A stretch of 64,000 nucleotides of DNA from Myxococcus guangdongensis (lineage in GTDB: Bacteria > Myxococcota > Myxococcia > Myxococcales > Myxococcaceae): NCBI RefSeq assembly GCF_024198255.1, contig NZ_JAJVKW010000002.1, positions 372,001 through 436,000 on the forward strand, read 5' to 3'. Below are positions 25,042 through 36,223 of this stretch, in pieces. Positions within the stretch are counted from its first letter, which is position 1. Each line of letters starts with the position of its first letter. The translations under genes were made by a program, and so were the position numbers. The notes below the pieces were generated by a model. The model had not been told where the DNA came from. It did not search any database and saw nothing but the letters and a program-made list of their open reading frames with translations.

Positions 25042-26040
25042 ATGACGCGGCCGTCCCTGCCCGAAGTCCCCGTGCAGCCCATCCCCACGCCCTCGCCCCA
25101 GCGGGAGCCCGGGGCCATCGCCCGGCTGACGCGAGGTCTGCGCGGACTGCCCGCCGCGCCGCGCTGGTGGGGGCCGGGCTGTGGCGGCATGGCCGGCTGG
25201 CTCCTGAACCCGCCGGGGGGCGCGCCTCCGTCCATGGACCTGACGCCGCGCTTCCACGCGCTGCTCGCGCGGGTGCGAGACGGGCAGCCGGTATTGCCGG
25301 CGGAGGCGGTGCGGCACCAGTACGTGCTCGTGCGGGGCATGCTGGGCGACGAGCTGCCTGGCTACCTGCTGGACAACGTGCAGCGGCTGGAGCGCCGGGG
25401 TCTGGACGTGCGCGAGGCGCCGGTGGACACCGAGGGGCTGCTGCTCGACAACGTCGCGGTGCTACGCGAGGCGCTGCTGGACGCGGCGCACTTCGGGCGC
25501 TCGGTGGTGCTGGTGGGCCACAGCAAGGGCGGCGTGGAGTGCACGGCGGTGCTCGCGCTGTACCCGGAGCTGCGCCGCGTGGTGCGCGCGGTGGTGACGC
25601 TGCAGGCGCCGTACGGCGGCTCGCCCATCGCGCACGACTTGTCCACCACGCCGGAGATGCGCAGGCTCATCGACTTCGCCTTCCCGCTGCTGTTCCACGG
25701 GGTGTCGCGCTCGGTGGAGGAGCTGTCCTACACGAAGCGGATGGAGTTCATCCGCCAGCACCCCTACCCCCTGGACATCCCCACGGTGTCGCTGGCCACC
25801 TCGCGCCTGTCGCGGATGTCGTCGCTCTACGCGCTGCAGCGCTACCTGGACGAGCGCTACCAGTACGCGTCCGACGGCATGGTGACGGCGCTGGACGCGG
25901 AGGTGCCGGGCGCGGGCATGGTGCGGCTGTCGGACATGGACCACGCGGAGGCCGCGCTGCGCGCCTTCCCGGGCTTCAGCCGCTACCATCCGGGAGACAT
26001 CACCGAGGTGATGGTGGCCCTGGCGCTCGAGCCTCGCTGA
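25042..26040 (+). CDS. Alpha/beta-hydrolase, lipase-like
   Basis: The 332-residue protein has the nucleophile elbow VVLVGHSKGGVE (Ser161), an upstream oxyanion strand YVLVRGMLGDELPGYLL, and a late MDHAEA with a candidate catalytic His. The central segment VVTLQAPYGGSPIAHDL is typical of triacylglycerol-lipase/esterase folds. The ATG is preceded by GGGAGTGA. The first 60 residues are Pro/Gly-rich without a signal peptide, so it is probably cytoplasmic. It is divergent from the SpeD operon; no pathway is evident. Confidence 0.85.
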   Translation: MTRPSLPEVPVQPIPTPSPQREPGAIARLTRGLRGLPAAPRWWGPGCGGMAGWLLNPPGGAPPSMDLTPRFHALLARVRDGQPVLPAEAVRHQYVLVRGMLGDELPGYLLDNVQRLERRGLDVREAPVDTEGLLLDNVAVLREALLDAAHFGRSVVLVGHSKGGVECTAVLALYPELRRVVRAVVTLQAPYGGSPIAHDLSTTPEMRRLIDFAFPLLFHGVSRSVEELSYTKRMEFIRQHPYPLDIPTVSLATSRLSRMSSLYALQRYLDERYQYASDGMVTALDAEVPGAGMVRLSDMDHAEAALRAFPGFSRYHPGDITEVMVALALEPR

Positions 26041-26130
26041 GCGGGGATTGTGCCCGGGGGTGGACTTCCGGGGCGGGGGACGACGGGACGTCCTGGAATC
26101 CGGCGCGGGTGGGGGTAATCTGCGCCGCCC

Positions 26131-26864
<734 letters not shown>

Positions 26865-26865
<1 letters not shown>

Positions 26866-27611
26866 TGAGCCAGCCCAAGCTGCGCCGCGTGGCGACACGC
26901 CTGGGCGAGCTGGACTGCAACGTGGTGGACGGGCTGTCCGAGGGCACCACGCCGGAGCTGGTGGTGGTGCTCTGCCACGGTCTCGGCGCTCCGGCCACCG
27001 ACCTGGTCTCGCTGGCCCCGGAGCTGGTGTCGTTCGAGCCCTCGCTGGCGCAGCGCGTGCGCTTCGTGTTCCCTGGCGCGCCGCTGACGATGGAGCGGTG
27101 GGGCAATCCCACCGGACGCGCCTGGTTCCATCTGCCCGAGTCCATCATGCTCGGGCAGCAGCGGGACTGGGAGACGTATGGGAAGAGCGTCCCCGAGGGC
27201 CTGCCCGCCGCGCGCCGGGCCGTCATGTCCGTGGTGGACGCGGTGTCGACGGCGATGAAGCTGCCCTACAACCGCGTCGTCCTGGGCGGCTTCAGCCAAG
27301 GCGGCATGGTGACGACGGACGTGGCGTTGCGGCTGGAGGAGTGCCCCGCGGGGTTGTGCATCCTGTCGGGCACGCTGCTGGCGGAGGCCGAGTGGATACA
27401 GAAGGCCAAGGCCCGTCAGGGGCTGCCCGTGTTCCAGGGGCACGGTCGCCATGACGACCTGCTGCCCTTCGCGGTGGCCGAGCGCCTGCGCGACACGTTG
27501 GTGAAGGCGGGCCTGTCCGTGGACTTCTTCCCCTTCGACGGGCCGCACACCATCGACATTGAGGAGCTGAAGCGGGTGGCCGTGTTCCTGAAGGCCCGGC
27601 TGGGAGGCTGA
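26865..27611 (+). CDS. Carboxylesterase/phospholipase-like alpha/beta-hydrolase
   Basis: The 248-residue protein belongs to the YpfH/lysophospholipase-carboxylesterase branch. It has LCHGLGAPATDL (oxyanion region), VVLGGFSQGGMV (Ser144), GHGRHDDLLPF (Asp) and FDGPHTI (His), a complete triad. No signal peptide is seen. The ATG overlaps the cyclophilin stop as TGATG; a GTG one codon earlier is also possible. Substrate unknown. Confidence 0.92.
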
Positions 27612-27618
27612 CGAGGTC

Positions 27619-28032
27619 ATGTACCACGCGAAGCAGCTCACGGTGTCCACGCAGGGGCGAGGCTTCACGGACATCACCCGGGACGTGCGCGAGGTGGTGG
27701 AGCACTGCGGCCTGGAGCAGGGCCTGTGCACGGTGTTCCTCCACCACACCAGCGCGTCCCTGGTGTTGAGCGAGAACGCGGACCCGGATGTGCGCCGGGA
27801 TTTGGAGGCCTTCTTCGCGCGGCTGGTGAAGGACGGGGACCCGCTGTTCGTCCACGACGCGGAGGGACCCGATGACATGCCGGCGCACGTGCGCACGGTG
27901 CTCACGCAGAACTCGCTGAGCATTCCCGTGAAGAACGGCGCGCCGGATTTGGGGACGTGGCAGGGCGTCTACGTCTGGGAGCACCGCACGTCCCCCCACC
28001 GCCGACGCGTCACCGTGTCGGTGGTGGGCTGA
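27619..28032 (+). CDS. yjbQ: YjbQ/UPF0047 family protein
   Basis: The 137-residue protein shows the UPF0047 motifs: GFTDITRDVREVVEHCGL, CTVFLHHTSASLVLSENADP, AHVRTVL, then GTWQGVYVWEHRTSPHRRRV. The family has a weak thiamine-phosphate-synthase activity reported, hence the database name secondary thiamine-phosphate synthase; its true role is unsettled. It follows the esterase after seven bases and is likely in one transcript with the cyclophilin and esterase. Its stop abuts that of the convergent transpeptidase gene. Confidence 0.93.
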   Translation: MYHAKQLTVSTQGRGFTDITRDVREVVEHCGLEQGLCTVFLHHTSASLVLSENADPDVRRDLEAFFARLVKDGDPLFVHDAEGPDDMPAHVRTVLTQNSLSIPVKNGAPDLGTWQGVYVWEHRTSPHRRRVTVSVVG

Positions 28033-28034
28033 GG

Positions 28035-30404
28035 TCAGCGCAGGCCGCGCGTGCTGGCGACGACGCGCGCCTTGCGCTCCTTCTGGGGCTTCGGGGGCAG
28101 GCTCGCCTGTCCTCGGATGCGCACCCAGGAGCCGGGAGCGTCCGGGGACGCGTGCACCATGGACCAGCCGGTGGGGACCTCCGGCGCGGCCCAGGTGTAG
28201 AGGAGCCGGGCGTCGCGCGGTGAGAGGTTGACGCAGCCGTGGCTCGTCGGCTCGCCGAAGCGGTCGTGCCAGTAGGCGGTGTGCAGGGCGTAGTCGCGCT
28301 CGAAGAACATGGTCCACGGCACGGTGGCCACGCGGTACGTGTCGTTGCCCGCGGTGCCGGAGCCGGTCATGTCGGCCTCTGCGAACTTGATCCACACGCG
28401 GTAGAGCCCCTCGGGCGTGTCCGTGCCGGGCTTCCCGGAGGAGACGAGCGTGGCGTACACGGGGCGCTCGCCCTCGTAGGCCACGAGCACCTGCGCCTCC
28501 AGGTCCACGTCCAGCCAGCGCTCACCGGGCTCGACGCCGGGAGGAGCGTGGGTGAACCAGGCCACGTGCAGGTCGTCACGTGACACCCAGTGGTCCTCGG
28601 AGATGAGCACCCAACGACCATCGGGAGAGAGCTCGCGCACGGCGACGAGCGTCCTGGGTGGGAGCACCGTCTCGCGCGCGGCCTTGTCGTCGGGGGCGAC
28701 GCGGACGACCACGGGTGCGTTGGGCTTGAGGCGTGACTGGGCCCAGGCGAAGGGCGAGGAGAGTTCGGACAGTTGCTCCGCGTCCACGCCGACGAAGGCC
28801 GAGGGCCGGTACTCGCGCAGCACGCGCGCCTCCAGGTATTGGCCATCCGTGGTGCGCCAGAAGGTGCGGCGTCCGACGCGCACCTGTCCGCGCAGTTGCA
28901 CCGTCACCGAACCCTTGAGGAGCACGCCCTTCTTGCGTGCGCGGGCCAGGGCGAGGCTCGGGTAGGCGCGCACGCGCTTGCCGACGACGCGTGCGTAGGT
29001 GCCGGGGGTGAGCTCGCCCTCGCGGAGGCGGGGGAGGTCTCGCACGCGGGGCTCGCGGAAGTTGCGCTCCAGGTAGCGTTCGCAGACCCAGCCTCGCGGT
29101 TGGATTTCGACCCAGGCCTCGCAGTCGGGGCTGCGCATGGCCGTCTCGCTCTTCCACAGGACGCGCATGTCCTGGGCCACGGTCCCGAGCGGCGGTGAAC
29201 TCTGACGCGGCTCGGAGCGCACGGCGATGGAGCGGCGCACACGGAGAGAGCCCGCGTCGGGTTGGTAGGGAATGGCGACGGGCTCGGAGCCCGCGTCGGG
29301 ACTGGTGGCGGCGGTGGTATCAGGGTCCTCGCCTTCGAGCCCGAGGGCAGGGTCGTCGAGCACGAGGCTGGTGTCCTCGAGGGGCTCACCATCGGGGCCG
29401 AGGACGAGCTCTTCGCTCGGGTTCTTCCGGTCGGGGATGACGACGAGCTGCTCGGCGGGTGGCGGCGAAGCATCCGTGTCTTCTTCGGGTGGGAGGTCCT
29501 GGCGCTCGGGCTTCGGGGTGGCGCTGAGCTCGGGGTCGATGGAGAGAGAGGGCTCGTGGCCTGCGGAGTCGGAGTGCGGAGGCTGCGCGGCGGCGACGGG
29601 ACGCGAGGGACCTCCATCGGTGTCGAGCACGGGAGCCGTGCGGTTCCAGGCCGCGAGCAGCTCGCCTGGAGTGGAGGCGGTGACGGGTGTGCCTCCGTCT
29701 GTCGATGACTGCACGTCCGCGACCGCGCTGGCTCCCACGCGATGCACTTCGGAGGAAGCAACAGGTGAACCGGTACGAGCCGCATCACCGGGCACGCCCG
29801 TCGAGGGGTTCGCGCTGTTCGATGCAAAGGCTCCGCTCGCACTGCCTTGCCCCGAGGAGGGATTCGCCGCATCACCGGGCACGCCCGTCGAGGGGTTCGC
29901 GCTGTTCGATGCAAAGGCTCCGCTCGCACTGCCTTGCCCCGAGGAGGGATTCGCGGGAGCTGCTGCGCCGAGTTCCGTCAGTGCACCACCGCTCACAGGT
30001 CCTGTCGAAGAGCCTGTTTCGCTCGGTGTGGCCGCGCCGTTCGCGATGCCCTGCACCGAGGAAGGAGCCGTTCCAGGCTGCGTCGTTCCCTCACCGATGC
30101 GTGGTGACGGGCTCCCTGGAGGGGCTGCTTCGAGCGCGTTCGCAGAGGCCGTCTCCGTCGCCGCTGGCGCTGCTCCGACGCTGTTCGCACCACCTGGAGC
30201 CGATGACGGTCCGCCTGGAACAGCTTCGAGGCTCTTCGCGTTCGCGGCGCCAGGCCTCCCCGATTCATCGCTCACGGGACGCGGTGCGGCCGCTATCCCT
30301 CCCGTGGATGTGACGGCGCCCGCCGGACCGGGCTCCTCCGTCTTGGACGAAGGCGTGCAGGCGATTCCAGGCAGGAGAAGGACGAGCTGAAGCCAACGTC
30401 GCAT
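28035..30404 (-). CDS. L,D-transpeptidase (YkuD) lipoprotein with long disordered N-terminus
   Basis: The 789-residue product has lipobox PGIAC (Cys16). About 310 Ala/Ser/Gly/Pro-rich residues follow, including a perfect 29-residue duplication, then two SH3-like modules, and a C-terminal YkuD domain with the catalytic SHGCVNLS (Cys724) preceded by HTAYWHDRFGEPT. YkuD enzymes form 3-3 peptidoglycan cross-links or attach proteins to peptidoglycan. With its lipid anchor and a reach of several hundred disordered residues, it could act on the peptidoglycan from the outer or inner membrane. No Shine-Dalgarno is obvious before the ATG. Confidence 0.92.
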   Translation of the reverse strand: MRRWLQLVLLLPGIACTPSSKTEEPGPAGAVTSTGGIAAAPRPVSDESGRPGAANAKSLEAVPGGPSSAPGGANSVGAAPAATETASANALEAAPPGSPSPRIGEGTTQPGTAPSSVQGIANGAATPSETGSSTGPVSGGALTELGAAAPANPSSGQGSASGAFASNSANPSTGVPGDAANPSSGQGSASGAFASNSANPSTGVPGDAARTGSPVASSEVHRVGASAVADVQSSTDGGTPVTASTPGELLAAWNRTAPVLDTDGGPSRPVAAAQPPHSDSAGHEPSLSIDPELSATPKPERQDLPPEEDTDASPPPAEQLVVIPDRKNPSEELVLGPDGEPLEDTSLVLDDPALGLEGEDPDTTAATSPDAGSEPVAIPYQPDAGSLRVRRSIAVRSEPRQSSPPLGTVAQDMRVLWKSETAMRSPDCEAWVEIQPRGWVCERYLERNFREPRVRDLPRLREGELTPGTYARVVGKRVRAYPSLALARARKKGVLLKGSVTVQLRGQVRVGRRTFWRTTDGQYLEARVLREYRPSAFVGVDAEQLSELSSPFAWAQSRLKPNAPVVVRVAPDDKAARETVLPPRTLVAVRELSPDGRWVLISEDHWVSRDDLHVAWFTHAPPGVEPGERWLDVDLEAQVLVAYEGERPVYATLVSSGKPGTDTPEGLYRVWIKFAEADMTGSGTAGNDTYRVATVPWTMFFERDYALHTAYWHDRFGEPTSHGCVNLSPRDARLLYTWAAPEVPTGWSMVHASPDAPGSWVRIRGQASLPPKPQKERKARVVASTRGLR
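29779..29952 (-). repeat. Perfect 87-bp tandem duplication inside the transpeptidase gene
   Basis: Two adjacent copies (29779-29865 and 29866-29952) are identical at every base and encode 29 residues of the type NPSSGQGSASGAFASNSANP. Because the copies are perfect the duplication is recent, and being in frame it only lengthens the disordered linker. Copy number probably differs among strains. Confidence 0.92.
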
Positions 30405-30638
30405 GTGGACGACACGGTACGAGGGCTCGCCCGCTTGCTCAACGTCGTCCGAGGTGGGGCCCCCTGCGCACGACTCCGCTCGGGTGTGTAATCCGTGCCG
30501 CCACGACGGTGGATGTCACATGTAACGGAATGGAGCCTCCCGCCAACCCCGCCCGCACGAGTGGAATCCCGTATGCACCGGGATACTCCGAGACATTGTC
30601 TCACGGTGAAACAGCGCGCGAAGCGAGGCACGCGCGAT

Positions 30639-31895
30639 TCAGCGCAGGACGCCCACCAGCTCCGAGGGCAGCGCGGTCCCCGCGGGCCACAGCACATAGG
30701 TCGCGCCACGCGAGTGCTGCCACGCACGCCACAGCTCTTCTCGCTTGTACGTCACCGACACCGTCTCGTCCGTCTTGAACGCGGGGTCGTTGCACACGAC
30801 GTCGCCCTCCGGCGTGAACCCCTTCAGCACGATGAGGTGCCCATCGGAGCTGCGCACCGGTGAGCCGGTGAGCTCGCCCTCCTCGTAGGCGATGCTGATG
30901 CTGACCGGGATGCCCGCGGCGATGAGCCGCTCCACCTGCGCGAAGCCATCCAGCCGCAACACCGCGCCATGCAGCGCGCCGTCTCCCATCGCGGAGGCAT
31001 ACGCCGTGTTGAAGGCCCAGTTCCCCGTGCCCTTGTAGACCCAGTCATACGTCCGGTCCGCCGACGACGGCACGGTGGTCACCAGCTCGGGCCGACCCAA
31101 CCGGCGTCCCCAGTACGCGAGCAGCATCGTGGTGGACGTCGGCGAGCACCACACCGGGCCCCCCTCCGGGTACAGCATCTGCGAGTGGCCGGGCACCTCC
31201 AGCACCGTCCCCCAGACGTTCCTGTCGCCCCCGCCATCCCAAGCGACACCCTGCTTGTCGCTCACCGCCGCCGACAATGCGCGCACACGCGGCGAGGCCT
31301 CCGGATTCGACGAGAACAGCCACACCGTCATCCGCAGCGCATCCGCGCGACGCTTGAGGTTGAGCGTGTCGGTGAACACCTGCCCGTCCGCGTCGCCCTG
31401 TCCCTCCACGCTGTGCCGGGCCACGGGCTCCTTGTCGAAGGCCCACACCCCCAGGTGGTAGTCCTTCGTCCAGGCACCCTCGATGCGCGCGGCCAACGTC
31501 ACCTTCACCCACGTGCCCGGAGGCGTCAGCGCATCGAAGGATGGGATGACACTGTTGAAGCCCCCCGGCACGAGCTGCACCTCGGAGACGGCGCTGCCCA
31601 GTCGGTAGGTCGCCTCGTGATAGCGCGTGCTCCCATCCTCCAGCCGACCCGCGGGCACGGGCGCGCTGTCGGTTCGCGCCGAGGCCTCCAGCACGAGCGC
31701 GCCGTCGGCCGACACCGCCGTGCCCTCGCGGGTGAAGCGCTCGAAGTCGCGCTCGCTCGCGCTGCGCCGCCACAGCCGCGCCGGAGCCCCGGGCTCTTCC
31801 ACGGGCAGCTCCTCGCGCCCCTTCTGCGGCGAGACACAGGCGGTCTGCGTGGAGGTGATGAGGAGGGCCAACGTCGACAAGGAGCGCGCGTTCAC
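30639..31895 (-). CDS. C39-like cysteine peptidase, predicted exported
   Basis: The GTG start gives 418 residues with a signal sequence (MNARSLSTLALLITSTQTAC; a lipobox is possible but atypical). The C-terminal half has the C39/BtrH-like papain fold: VWCSPTSTTMLLAYWG (Cys250), DGHLIVLKGF (His353) and VCNDPAF (Asn369/Asp370). The N-terminal half (60-220) is a beta-sandwich domain (YRLGSAVSEVQLVPGGFNSVIPSFDAL), as in extracellular C39-family proteins. Substrate unknown; envelope peptidase or inhibitor-like roles are possible. The 234-bp gap on its 3' side and the 197-bp gap before it show no other gene. Confidence 0.85.
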   Translation of the reverse strand: MNARSLSTLALLITSTQTACVSPQKGREELPVEEPGAPARLWRRSASERDFERFTREGTAVSADGALVLEASARTDSAPVPAGRLEDGSTRYHEATYRLGSAVSEVQLVPGGFNSVIPSFDALTPPGTWVKVTLAARIEGAWTKDYHLGVWAFDKEPVARHSVEGQGDADGQVFTDTLNLKRRADALRMTVWLFSSNPEASPRVRALSAAVSDKQGVAWDGGGDRNVWGTVLEVPGHSQMLYPEGGPVWCSPTSTTMLLAYWGRRLGRPELVTTVPSSADRTYDWVYKGTGNWAFNTAYASAMGDGALHGAVLRLDGFAQVERLIAAGIPVSISIAYEEGELTGSPVRSSDGHLIVLKGFTPEGDVVCNDPAFKTDETVSVTYKREELWRAWQHSRGATYVLWPAGTALPSELVGVLR

Positions 31896-32092
31896 GGCCC
31901 GGAGTCTGCGAGGGCTCCACGGCTCCAGACAAGGCGCATCGCAGCGACACGCTCCATCACAGGACAGCTCGCATGCACCCGGAGCGGCCCTTCGCAGGCG
32001 CAGCGGAACCCTGATGACGAACGACCGCGCACGAGCGCATCGGCAGGCGCGCTGCACACGGTCGCCGCGCGCTCCGGACTCACCCGAAGCGC

Positions 32093-33432
<1,340 letters not shown>

Positions 33433-33436
<4 letters not shown>

Positions 33437-34863
33437 GAAGCCACCTTACGGATTGCGGAAGCCGTGGACGACTCCGCGGACGTGACGGCGCTTCCCACCG
33501 TCTGCCGCGCGACCTTCGGGAAGCGCACCACCACACGCGTCCCCTTCCCCTCCTCCGAGCGCACCGCCAGCGTCCCCCCGTGCGCCTCCACCACCCGCTT
33601 CGTGGTGACCAACCCCAACCCATGCCCCGGCAGCGAGCGCACCTCCGGCGCGCGGAAGAACGGCTGGAACAACGACGTCAACACCGTCGGTCCCATCCCG
33701 ATGCCGTTGTCCGCCACCTCCAGCACCGCGTCCGCCCCTTCCGTCGCCACGCTCACCGTCACCTTCGCGTCGGGCCGCCCCGCCGAGTACTTCACCGCGT
33801 TCGTCAGCAGGTTGCGCGCGGCGACCTGCAACAGCTGCCCCGGGCAGTCCACCGCCACGCCCGCCTCCAGCGTCCGGTCCAGCGCCACGTTCTGCAGCGC
33901 CGCCACCTGCGAGACCTCCAACAACACCGTCGTCACCGCCGTGTCCAGCTCGCCCACGGTGCGCTCGCCCCGCGTGCCCGCGCGGCAGAAGCGCAAGAGC
34001 GCCTCGATGAGCTCCCCCATGCGCACCGCGCTGGACTCGCACTGCGCCAGCATCTCCAGCGCGCCCGCGTCCTTCACCGCGCCCGTGCGGCGGATGAGCG
34101 TCAGGTAGCCCTTGAGCGGCGCCAGCGGGCTGATGAGGTCGTGCGCCACGCGGCGCGTGAAGGCATCCAGCTCCTGGTTGTGCCGCCCCAGCTCTTCGAG
34201 CTGCCCCTGAATCGTCGCGTCCTGGCGCTTGAGCAGCCGCGTGATGTGCCACCCAATCAGCACCGACAGCAGCATGGCGAAGAGGGTGGTGCCCGCGCCC
34301 AGCGCCGTGTTGCGCACGCGCAGGTCCGCGAGCCGCCCCACCAGCCGGCGGGCCTCGTTCGCGTTCTCCTCCGACAGGGACTCGCCCAGCGCGTCCAGCT
34401 GCGCGGCCACCGGACGGATGCGCTCGGCCAGGTGACGGCGCGCCCGGTCCGCCTCGCGCCGCTGCGAGAACACCGCCGCCGTGCGCACCTGGTCCGCCAG
34501 CCCCTGACACGCGGCGTTGAAGCGCTCCCACATCGCCTTGTCGCCCGAGGGCAGGTTGCGCGTGTACGCCTCCGAGGCGAAGCGGATGTCGGTGAGGATC
34601 TCCTCCATCACCGCGTCGGCCGCGCGGCGCTCCGAGTCGTCCGTCGCGCGGATGTGCGCCTCAATCGCGGACTCCAGCGACAGCGCGTCCACGCGGATGC
34701 GCCCGATGAGGCCGGCGCGCTCCAGCGCCTGCTTCACCAGCGCGTCCACCTGCGCGCCCGTGCGCACCTCCGTCCACAACATGAAGGCCGTGACGGCCGA
34801 CAACAGGGCCACCACGAAGAAGAAGCCGGCGCGATAGCCGCGGATGGACTTGCGGGTGCTCAC
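33433..34863 (-). CDS. Membrane sensor histidine kinase
   Basis: The GTG start gives 476 residues. Helices near 13-30 and 187-207 bracket a helical extracytoplasmic domain of about 155 residues that resembles a CHASE3-type or four-helix sensor. The H-box is RRVAHDLISPLAPLKGYL (His241), the N-box LLTNAVKYSAGRP, and the ATP-lid GHGLGLVTTKRVVEAHGG. The RR partner is encoded immediately downstream with a 4-base overlap. An N-terminal coiled-coil lipoprotein gene precedes it on the same strand 51 bases away and may be part of the unit. Confidence 0.93.
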
Positions 34864-34914
34864 CAGGGTCGTCCTGTACCACGGAGCACGGGCAGAGGCC
34901 CCGCGTCCTTACCG

Positions 34915-35370
34915 TCAGGGCGCCGCCGTCCCGTCGCCTGCCGCCGGAGCATCCGGCTGCCGCGCCGACGGCAACCGCCGCCGCGCCCGCTCCAGCGCCG
35001 ACTCATAGAAGACATCCGACAGCTGCTCGTGCATCTCCCGCAGCTCGTTGAGCTCCCGCTCCCGCGCGAGCAGCTGCGTGTTGTGCTCCTCCAGCGCGTG
35101 CCGGTCGGCCTCCGTGCGCGCCAGCTCCTCCATCAGCGCCGCGCGCCCCTGCTCCGCCTCCGCGCGCTCCTGCTTGAGCCGCTCGATGGCCGCCTCCAGC
35201 GCCGCCAGCTTCACCGCCACCGACTCCATGCGCTCGCGCTCCGCCTCGTACTGGCGCTGCCAGTGCAGCGTCTCCAGCACCTGCGCCTCCAGGCGCTCAG
35301 GCGGGATTCGCGCGCACCCTGTCGCCAGCCATGCCACCGCCGTCGCCATCGCGAACCCCAGGGACCGCAT
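34915..35370 (-). CDS. Coiled-coil lipoprotein upstream of the kinase pair
   Basis: The ATG before RSLGFAMATAVAWLATGC gives 151 residues with lipidated Cys19. Residues 35-115 are a nearly continuous amphipathic helix rich in Glu, Arg, Leu and Ala (RLEAQVLETLHWQRQYEAERERMESVAV and on), a predicted coiled coil. The C-terminus is Pro/Ala-rich. It lies 51 bases before the kinase on the same strand, so it may modulate that sensor from the periplasm; this is inference from position. An inverted repeat precedes its start. Confidence 0.78.
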   Translation of the reverse strand: MRSLGFAMATAVAWLATGCARIPPERLEAQVLETLHWQRQYEAERERMESVAVKLAALEAAIERLKQERAEAEQGRAALMEELARTEADRHALEEHNTQLLARERELNELREMHEQLSDVFYESALERARRRLPSARQPDAPAAGDGTAAP

Positions 35371-35392
35371 ACACCGTCTCTCCCGCGCCGCG

Positions 35393-35411
35393 GTCGCGAG
35401 AGATTCGCGAC
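35393..35411. promoter_or_regulatory. Inverted repeat before the coiled-coil lipoprotein/kinase operon
   Basis: GTCGCGA, spacer GAGAT, TCGCGAC is perfect and lies 22 bases upstream of the lipoprotein ATG. It may be an operator or a leader hairpin. The remaining part of the 302-bp gap to 35672 shows no gene and should hold promoters for both directions. Confidence 0.35.
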
Positions 35412-35672
35412 GAGGTGCGACGGGCTCGTGTCCTGTTGCAGCAAAGGACGCGTGCGCAGCTTGCTCAAGTGGCCCGGTGTCGTCAAAGCGACAAGCGCCC
35501 GTCTGGGGAGCAAGCCCCCAATGTTGGAGCTTCAACTGAGGATTTCCTCCCCAGCGCGTCCGCGAAAGCGCACGCGCTTCCCTCGGAAAGCCTCGCTGGC
35601 ACGCCCGCTGCTCAAGCGTCTGCCCGCTGATACGCCGCAATCCTGCGTCGTCCTGCCTCAACGGAGCATTCC

Positions 35673-35918
35673 ATGAAGACCGTGTTCGCCGCCGCCCTGC
35701 TCGCCGCCGCCACCGCGTTTGCCAACACCCCTGCTCCGGCCGCCGCGGAGACCAAGCCGGCCGCCGCCGAGGCGCAGCCCGCTCCCGCCGCCGAGATGAA
35801 GGCCGAGGAGGCCAAGCCCGAGACGGCCGAGGCCAAGCCCGCCGCCGAGACCAAGCCCGCCAAGGGCAAGAAGGCCAAGAAGGCCCCCAAGGCCGAGACG
35901 GCCGCCGAGACCAAGTAG
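35673..35918 (+). CDS. Small secreted Ala/Lys/Glu-rich protein
   Basis: The 81-residue product has a signal peptide (MKTVFAAALLAAATAFA) and a mature part made only of Ala, Glu, Lys, Pro and Thr (TKPAAAEAQPAPAAEMKAEEAKPE, ending KKAKKAPK). This low-complexity make-up suggests a disordered, basic-ended envelope protein, perhaps binding DNA, polysaccharide or histone-like partners. CGGAG stands eight bases before the ATG. It is followed by a strong hairpin and so is monocistronic. Confidence 0.75.
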   Translation: MKTVFAAALLAAATAFANTPAPAAAETKPAAAEAQPAPAAEMKAEEAKPETAEAKPAAETKPAKGKKAKKAPKAETAAETK

Positions 35919-35948
35919 TCTCGATTTCCTCACTTCGAGGAATCCACG

Positions 35949-35980
35949 CGAGGGCGCCCTTTCCAAGGGGGGCGCCCTCG
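35949..35980 (+). terminator. 11-bp hairpin after the small secreted protein gene
   Basis: CGAGGGCGCCC pairs with GGGCGCCCTCG across a 10-base loop, 30 bases after the stop. No U-tract follows. Strength and position support a terminator. Confidence 0.6.
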
Positions 35981-36115
35981 TGGCATTTCGGGGTCTGTTG
36001 TCACCCGGACACTTCACCGCCAGGCTCCCTCCCTCGGAAAGACTCCTGTGTCATCTACACCCCGCCCGGGTCATTGTCTTCGTCACGAACTCTTGATTTT
36101 CAGCAAAACTGGGAT

Positions 36116-36146
36116 TTGACAGAAACACAGTAATCGCGCTTAATGT
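36116..36146 (+). promoter_or_regulatory. Sigma-70-like promoter candidate for the GAF protein gene
   Basis: TTGACA at 36116-36121 is a perfect -35 hexamer. TAATGT follows at 36141 (19-base spacer), with a shifted -10 possible at 36139-36144 (17-base spacer). The surrounding stretch is AT-rich for this genome. The gene's ATG lies about 80 bases downstream. Confidence 0.45.
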
Positions 36147-36223
36147 GACTTCAGAGGATGACAGTCGGTTCCGGATACTTGCGGAACCCCATTGCAAATC
36201 CGTTTTTTCCTGGAGTCACCCCC

